DNA of 64,000 bases. Origin: Mycobacterium sp. ITM-2016-00316 (lineage in GTDB: Bacteria > Actinomycetota > Actinomycetes > Mycobacteriales > Mycobacteriaceae). Position 1 is the stretch's first letter. Every line of letters begins with the position of its first letter. The stretch is taken from NCBI RefSeq assembly GCF_002968335.2, contig NZ_CP134398.1, forward strand, positions 1,922,001 to 1,986,000, given 5' to 3'. Shown here in pieces: positions 59,814-64,000 of the stretch. The notes under the pieces were generated by a model that did no database searches, was not told where the DNA came from, and saw nothing but the letters and a program-made list of their open reading frames with translations. The position numbers were made by a program, and so were the translations under genes.

Positions 59814-60882
59814 AGCCATTCAGATCGCATGGGAGCTCGGCGGGGTGCTGCCGCGGTCGGTCGGCGCGCTGAACGGGTCCGGTGACTGGAATGGGTTGTC
59901 GCGAAGGGGGTTACGGCAACTCGGCGAGGTCGCACTCGATGAGCTGGTGGTGACCGGGATGACGTTGACCGGCCCGCCTCCACAGCTGCCGCGTCCCCTG
60001 GCGGCCTACGGCGATGCCGCCGACGAGCTCGGGGCGCTGGGGATCGACGGGGCGCATCGCGAGCCGGAGCCGCTACAGGTGGCGGGCATCGAGCCGCGGA
60101 CCTTCGGGGCGCTGCAGTTCGAGGAACTGTGCTTCGAACACACGCCCGCACTGCCGCAGTCGCTGCTGGCCGATGGGCACGGCGGGGTGGCGACGGCGCG
60201 GGTGCGGTTGTACCGGCGTGGCGAACAGCGTCCCTGGGTGGTCTGGATCCACGGTGCCGGACAGGGCGATCCGATGGATCTGATGGTGGCGCGGGTGCGC
60301 AGGCTGGATGCGTTGGGTTTCAACGTGGCGCTGCCGGTGCAGCCCGGGCACGGTGCGCGGCGGCGGGAATGGCCCGAGTATCCGGCGCGGGACCCGTTGG
60401 CCAACGTGGCAGGGACGATGCGGGTGGTGTCCGAGGTGCGGGCGCTGATCGGATGGCTGGCAACCGATTCGGAATCGGTGACGGTGTCCGGGTTGTCGCT
60501 GGGCAGCGCGGTCGCCGCGCTGGTGTCCCACCTGGACGCCCGCGTCGATGCGGTGGCGTTGTACACCCCGATCCTCGGGCTCAACGCGATGATCGGATTG
60601 CATCTGGGTCGTTGGGGCCGGCCCGGCCGCAGCGCCGGCGAGCAGTTGCTGTCGGACACCGTGTCGGCCATGACCTCGGTGATCGATCCGCTGGCGACCG
60701 CGCCGGTCACCGACCGGCGGTTGATCGTGGGGGCCTGGCACGATCAGATGGCGATGCGCAGTTCGGCGCTGGCGATGCACGAGCGCTGGGGCGGTGAGCT
60801 GCATTGGCATGACGGAAGCCATGTCGGGCAGCTGTTCTCCGGGGGTGTGCAGACAGCGACCGAGCGGTTCCTGCTGGCTTAG
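59806..60882 (+). CDS. Alpha/beta hydrolase, possible lactone hydrolase
   Basis: A 358-residue alpha/beta hydrolase. 'WVVWIHGAGQG' holds the oxyanion region, 'VSGLSLGSAVA' the nucleophile elbow and 'DGSHVGQLF' the His. The first 130 residues are a helical extension before the hydrolase core. The TTG at 59806 overlaps the BVMO stop by 8 bp and is the only start that fits translation coupling. As the gene after a BVMO it probably opens the lactone. It is convergent with a TetR gene, overlapping it by 4 bp. Confidence 0.82.
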   Translation: MRRAIQIAWELGGVLPRSVGALNGSGDWNGLSRRGLRQLGEVALDELVVTGMTLTGPPPQLPRPLAAYGDAADELGALGIDGAHREPEPLQVAGIEPRTFGALQFEELCFEHTPALPQSLLADGHGGVATARVRLYRRGEQRPWVVWIHGAGQGDPMDLMVARVRRLDALGFNVALPVQPGHGARRREWPEYPARDPLANVAGTMRVVSEVRALIGWLATDSESVTVSGLSLGSAVAALVSHLDARVDAVALYTPILGLNAMIGLHLGRWGRPGRSAGEQLLSDTVSAMTSVIDPLATAPVTDRRLIVGAWHDQMAMRSSALAMHERWGGELHWHDGSHVGQLFSGGVQTATERFLLA

Positions 60883-61478
60883 CTGCCGTAGGTCGAGATG
60901 ATGCGTGCCCGAACGCAGGTGATCTCGTGATCGAGGTCGTGTTCCTCGGGTAACACCACCCACTGGAAGGCGATCCCGAAAATCGAGCCGGTGATATCGC
61001 GGACCGCGGCGTCGGCGTCGATGTCCGGGCGCAGCGACCCGTCGGCGATCCCGGTGCGCACCCCGGCCGCCACCTTCTGCGCCGCCGCACTGAGCTGCGC
61101 GCGCACCCCCTCGCGCAGCGGTGAGCTGGTGTTCACGGCCTCGAAGGCAGAGACGAACATCGCCTTGGTCACCGAGGCGTCCTCCGCGTGGATCTCCTGC
61201 ACCCGGTCGAAGTGAGCGAACACCTGTTGCAGTCCGGTGGAATCCGGTTCGGGATCGGGATTCAACCGTGCCACATAGACCTGCTGAAACGCCTCCAGGA
61301 TGGCGTCCTTGCTGCCGTAGCGGGCGTGCACCATGGCCCTGCTGTAGCCGGCGCGCCGCCCAATCTCGGCTGCTGTCGTTGCCTCCCAGCCCTTTTCGAC
61401 GATCAACTCGGCGGCGGCCTGCAACAGCCGGCGCGAGGACTGTTCCACACGCTGGTGCTGGGTGAGGCGCTCGGACAC
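60879..61478 (-). CDS. TetR family transcriptional regulator
   Basis: A 199-residue TetR protein with the helix-turn-helix at about 25-60 ('TTAAEIGRRAGYSRAMVHARYGSKDAI') and a typical C-terminal domain. It starts with GTG at 61478. A perfect 17-bp palindrome (61499-61515) lies between it and the divergent kinase-like operon, making autoregulation and control of that operon likely. The same core occurs at 5409-5419, so the ACAD pair at 5.4 kb is a possible second target. Confidence 0.88.
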   Translation of the reverse strand: MSERLTQHQRVEQSSRRLLQAAAELIVEKGWEATTAAEIGRRAGYSRAMVHARYGSKDAILEAFQQVYVARLNPDPEPDSTGLQQVFAHFDRVQEIHAEDASVTKAMFVSAFEAVNTSSPLREGVRAQLSAAAQKVAAGVRTGIADGSLRPDIDADAAVRDITGSIFGIAFQWVVLPEEHDLDHEITCVRARIISTYGS

Positions 61479-61498
61479 CCTTGCATATTAGACGCCCG

Positions 61499-61515
61499 AC
61501 AACTAACTTAGTTGT
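61499..61515. promoter_or_regulatory. Perfect palindrome ACAACTAA-C-TTAGTTGT
   Basis: Perfect 8-bp arms with a 1-bp centre, 20 bp from the TetR start and 29 bp from the kinase-like gene start. Odd-centred palindromes of this size are typical TetR operators. It shares CTAACTTAG with 5410-5418. Confidence 0.75.
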
Positions 61516-61544
61516 TCAGCGTCAAATTTCTGCGGAGGTCGCCG

Positions 61545-62612
61545 ATGACATCACCCGCTGGACCCGTCGTGGTCCCGTCGGCCATCGAGGAGGTGACCGC
61601 GCGGTGGCTCACCGATGCGTTGCCTGGATCCGCGACCGTCACCTCGGTGCGGGCGCACCGAATCGCGCAGGACACCGGGTTCTCCGCGCGGCTGTATCGC
61701 CTGATGCTGACCGGTGATACGGGCCTGCCCGCGTCGGTGATCGTGAAGCTGCCCGCAGATTCCGAAGCACGCGGAGGGATGGAACTGCTCGGCGGATACC
61801 GCAGGGAGCTGGCGTTCTACCGGCACATCGCACCCGCGGCCCCGATCGCCACGCCCGGCTGCCATATCGCCCGTATCGACGGGGACACCTTCGTCCTGGT
61901 GCTGGAGGATCTGTGCGACTGGGACAACGCCGACCACCTGGCCGGGTTGTCGATCGAACGCGCCGAGTTGTGTATCGGCGCGCTGGCCGATCTGCATGCC
62001 TGGTCGGTGCGGAACCCGCACGCCGATGGCCTGCAGGACTTTCCGAACATCGACAACCCGCTGACCCGCGACCTGTTCCTGCCGGCGTTCACCCCCGGCT
62101 GGCAGCTCTACATGGAGAAGACGAGCCAGCCGGTACCGCCCGCGGTGGCGCGCTTCGCCGAACGGTTCGCCGAGCTGGCGCCGCAGGCACTGGATGCGCT
62201 GTCACAGCGGATGATGTTGCTGCACGGCGACATCCGCGCGGACAACTTGTTCTTCCGCGGCGACGAGCTCAAGATCGTCGACTTCCAGCTGTCGGTGCGC
62301 GGCGGGGGCGCCGCCGATATCGCCTACCTGGTGAGTCAGGGACTGCCCACGTCAGTACGCCGGGGCAAGGACGAAGTCCTGGTTCGCGAGTACGTCGCCG
62401 CGCTGGAGAGCCGCGGGATCACCGACTACGGGTTCGACGAAGCCTGGCGGGACTACCGTTTCGGGGTGGCGCTGCTGCTGTTCATGCCGGTGGTCGCGCT
62501 GCTCACCTGGGATGTGGTGCCCGAACGATCGCGACAACTCTGCGTCACCCTGATCGACCGGGCGGTGGCCGCCATCGACGAGATCGCGGCGCTGGAGGAG
62601 TTCGTCCTGTGA
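61545..62612 (+). CDS. Phosphotransferase (APH/choline-kinase fold)
   Basis: A 355-residue kinase-like protein. 'VIVKLPADS' gives the ATP-site Lys, 'MLLHGDIRADNLFF' the catalytic loop Asp and 'KIVDFQLS' the metal-binding Asp. It belongs to the large group of APH-like proteins that occur with acyl-CoA dehydrogenases and LLM oxidoreductases in mycobacteria; its substrate is not known. I chose the ATG at 61545, since GGAGG lies just upstream. A GTGA overlap joins it to the next gene. Confidence 0.85.
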   Translation: MTSPAGPVVVPSAIEEVTARWLTDALPGSATVTSVRAHRIAQDTGFSARLYRLMLTGDTGLPASVIVKLPADSEARGGMELLGGYRRELAFYRHIAPAAPIATPGCHIARIDGDTFVLVLEDLCDWDNADHLAGLSIERAELCIGALADLHAWSVRNPHADGLQDFPNIDNPLTRDLFLPAFTPGWQLYMEKTSQPVPPAVARFAERFAELAPQALDALSQRMMLLHGDIRADNLFFRGDELKIVDFQLSVRGGGAADIAYLVSQGLPTSVRRGKDEVLVREYVAALESRGITDYGFDEAWRDYRFGVALLLFMPVVALLTWDVVPERSRQLCVTLIDRAVAAIDEIAALEEFVL

Positions 62613-62980
62613 GAACAGCCCGTGAGGTCGTGGAGCAGTACAACCTGGTGGTGTGGAACGAGCGTGATTTCGCGCTGGCCGACGAACTGTTGGGGGACAC
62701 CGTCACCCGCCACGACGTCGGCGAGGTGAAGGTGCTCACCCATGCCGAGGCGGTCAACCGGGTGGTGGACCATTGGGCGATGTTCGAGCGCATCCGGTTC
62801 GACCTCAACCTGGTCGTTGCCGGGGATGACGGCGAACACGTGGCGATTGTGTACCAGTCGCCGATGACGCTCACGGACGGCACCGAGACGACCATCGGCA
62901 GCATGGAGATCTTCCGGGTGATCGACGGGCGGATCACCGAGGTCTGGAACTGTGGCTACAAACAAGGAGTGTGGGCGTGA
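62609..62980 (+). CDS. SnoaL/NTF2-like protein
   Basis: A 123-residue NTF2-superfamily protein: helices 'AREVVEQYNLVVWNERDFALADELL' and the strand set ending 'MEIFRVIDGRITEVWNCGYK'. The C-terminal 'DGRITEVW' is a SnoaL-like hallmark. It may isomerise or hydrate a small ring compound, or may be an accessory binding protein. It begins with GTG in a GTGA overlap and overlaps the LLM gene likewise. Only about 15 kDa, with no signal peptide. Confidence 0.82.
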   Translation: MRTAREVVEQYNLVVWNERDFALADELLGDTVTRHDVGEVKVLTHAEAVNRVVDHWAMFERIRFDLNLVVAGDDGEHVAIVYQSPMTLTDGTETTIGSMEIFRVIDGRITEVWNCGYKQGVWA

Positions 62981-64000
62981 CGAATCGTGTGCTCGATGAG
63001 CTGGGCTACTACCTGCTGGCGGGTGCGGGCGGTGAAGGTCCCGCCACGCTCATGGACGAGGCCCGGCGCGGCGAGGAACTCGGCTTCGGCACCGGATTCA
63101 TCTCTGAGCGCTGGAACGTCAAGGAGGCGTCGTCGCTCACCGGCGCGGCTCTGGCCGTGACCGATCGGATGCAGATCGCCACCGCCGCAACCAATCACAA
63201 CACCCGCCATCCGCTGATCACCGGGTCGTGGGCCACCACCATGCACCGGTTGTCCGGTGGCCGCTTCACGCTCGGGCTCGGCCGGGGGATCGCGGCGATG
63301 TATGGGGCCTTCGGTGTGCCGGCGGTGACGACGGCGCAGATGGAGGACTTCGCGCAGGTGATGCGCCGGCTGTGGCACGGCGAGCTGATCTTCGACCACG
63401 ACGGCCCGATCGGTAAGTACCAGCTGCTCTTCCTGGACCCCGATTTCAACGAGGACATCCGGCTGGCGATCGTGGCCTTCGGTCCGCAGACGCTGGCGCT
63501 CGGGGGCCGCGAGTTCGACGATGTCATCCTGCACACCTACTTCACCCCGGAGACGTTGCAGCGCGCGGTGAAGACGGTGAAGGAGGCCGCCGAACAGGCC
63601 GGCCGCAATCCCGACGAGGTGCGGGTGTGGTCCTGCTTCGCCACCGTCGGCGATCACCTGCCCGAGGAGCTGCGGTTGAAGAAGACCGTCGCGCGGCTGG
63701 CGACCTACCTGCAGGGATACGGCGATCTGCTGGTCAACACCAACGGCTGGGATCCTGCTGTGCTGCAACGCTTCCGCGACGACACCGTGGTGCAGTCCAT
63801 CGGTGGCGGTATCGACCACAAGGGCACCGCCGAGCAGATCGAGCATATCGCCACGCTCATTCCCGACGAGTGGCTGGAACCGTCGGCGACCGGCTCCGCG
63901 CAGCAGTGCGTCGACCGGATCCGCAAGGAATTCGACTACGGTGCGGACGCGGTCATCATGCACGGCGCGACCCCCGACGAGCTCGAACCCGTGGTCGTCG
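62977..64000 (+). CDS. F420-dependent LLM-class oxidoreductase, cut by the right edge
   Basis: The GTG at 62977 opens a frame of 341 codons with no stop before the window ends: MTNRVLDELGYYLLAGAGG, 'GEELGFGTGFISERWNVKEASS', 'TAATNHNTRHPLITGSWA', 'FTLGLGRGI'. These are features of luciferase-like TIM-barrel enzymes that use coenzyme F420 (mycobacterial type). The last visible residues 'GADAVIMHGATPDELEPVV' are near the usual end, so only a few residues are missing. It is translated with the NTF2-like gene (GTGA overlap). Confidence 0.85.
   Translation, partial: MTNRVLDELGYYLLAGAGGEGPATLMDEARRGEELGFGTGFISERWNVKEASSLTGAALAVTDRMQIATAATNHNTRHPLITGSWATTMHRLSGGRFTLGLGRGIAAMYGAFGVPAVTTAQMEDFAQVMRRLWHGELIFDHDGPIGKYQLLFLDPDFNEDIRLAIVAFGPQTLALGGREFDDVILHTYFTPETLQRAVKTVKEAAEQAGRNPDEVRVWSCFATVGDHLPEELRLKKTVARLATYLQGYGDLLVNTNGWDPAVLQRFRDDTVVQSIGGGIDHKGTAEQIEHIATLIPDEWLEPSATGSAQQCVDRIRKEFDYGADAVIMHGATPDELEPVVV

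Noticed and set aside
58071..59819. 582-codon minus-strand frame opposite the BVMO
   Set aside because: A shadow of the BVMO reading frame; the translation is rich in His, Arg and Gln with no motif.

Overview
The window looks like a chromosomal segment of a rapidly growing mycobacterium (Mycolicibacterium type). The DNA is very GC-rich. It encodes an FprB-type ferredoxin/NADP reductase, an antigen-85-like secreted esterase, a GAF-GGDEF-EAL protein closely resembling Rv1354c/DcpA, an HtdZ-like hydratase, a 13E12-family (DUF222/HNH) protein behind a mycobacterial SOS box, an EthR-like TetR protein, a mycofactocin-type SDR and an F420-dependent LLM oxidoreductase. I saw no rRNA, tRNA, CRISPR array or insertion sequence. 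Many starts are GTG, and genes are often fused by ATGA/GTGA overlaps.

Layout. 0-5.4 kb: a TetR gene and fprB, with the same inverted repeat at each of their promoters, a small membrane protein, a Pth2-like protein and an acyl-CoA dehydrogenase (ACAD) pair. 5.7-14.1 kb: a flavoprotein, a large LuxR/AAA regulator, two secreted proteins, a c-di-GMP enzyme and an unknown protein. 14.5-20.2 kb: htdZ, an ACAD carrying an in-frame repeat insertion, and an SDR-thiolase-ACAD-GntR operon. 20.2-23.1 kb: a flavin monooxygenase/EthR-like TetR/hydrolase operon behind twin palindromes. 23.3-24.9 kb: the 13E12-family gene.

24.9-60.9 kb is a dense catabolic island: a class III CoA-transferase, six complete acyl-CoA synthetase or crotonase genes in one minus-strand operon (three of each), a GntR and a TetR regulator, three further crotonases, thiolases, SDRs, COG2159 amidohydrolases (one frameshifted), an ACAD pair, a DUF35/SCP-x-thiolase pair, two aldehyde dehydrogenases, a P450, a KshA-like Rieske oxygenase, a Baeyer-Villiger-type monooxygenase and hydrolases. 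61.5-64 kb holds a kinase-like protein, an NTF2-like protein and an LLM oxidoreductase that runs off the right edge.

Main inference. Seven promoter regions of the island carry exact or degenerate copies of one operator, TACTGTAA-N3-TTACAGTA (positions 24923, 32863, 36722, 38431, 48175, 51076, 55892). One copy lies upstream of the TetR gene at 36.6 kb, which is therefore the best candidate regulator. The gene set fits oxygenation of an alicyclic or terpenoid/steroid-like compound, oxidation to ketone and lactone, CoA activation, hydrolytic ring opening and beta-oxidation. The substrate cannot be read from the sequence.
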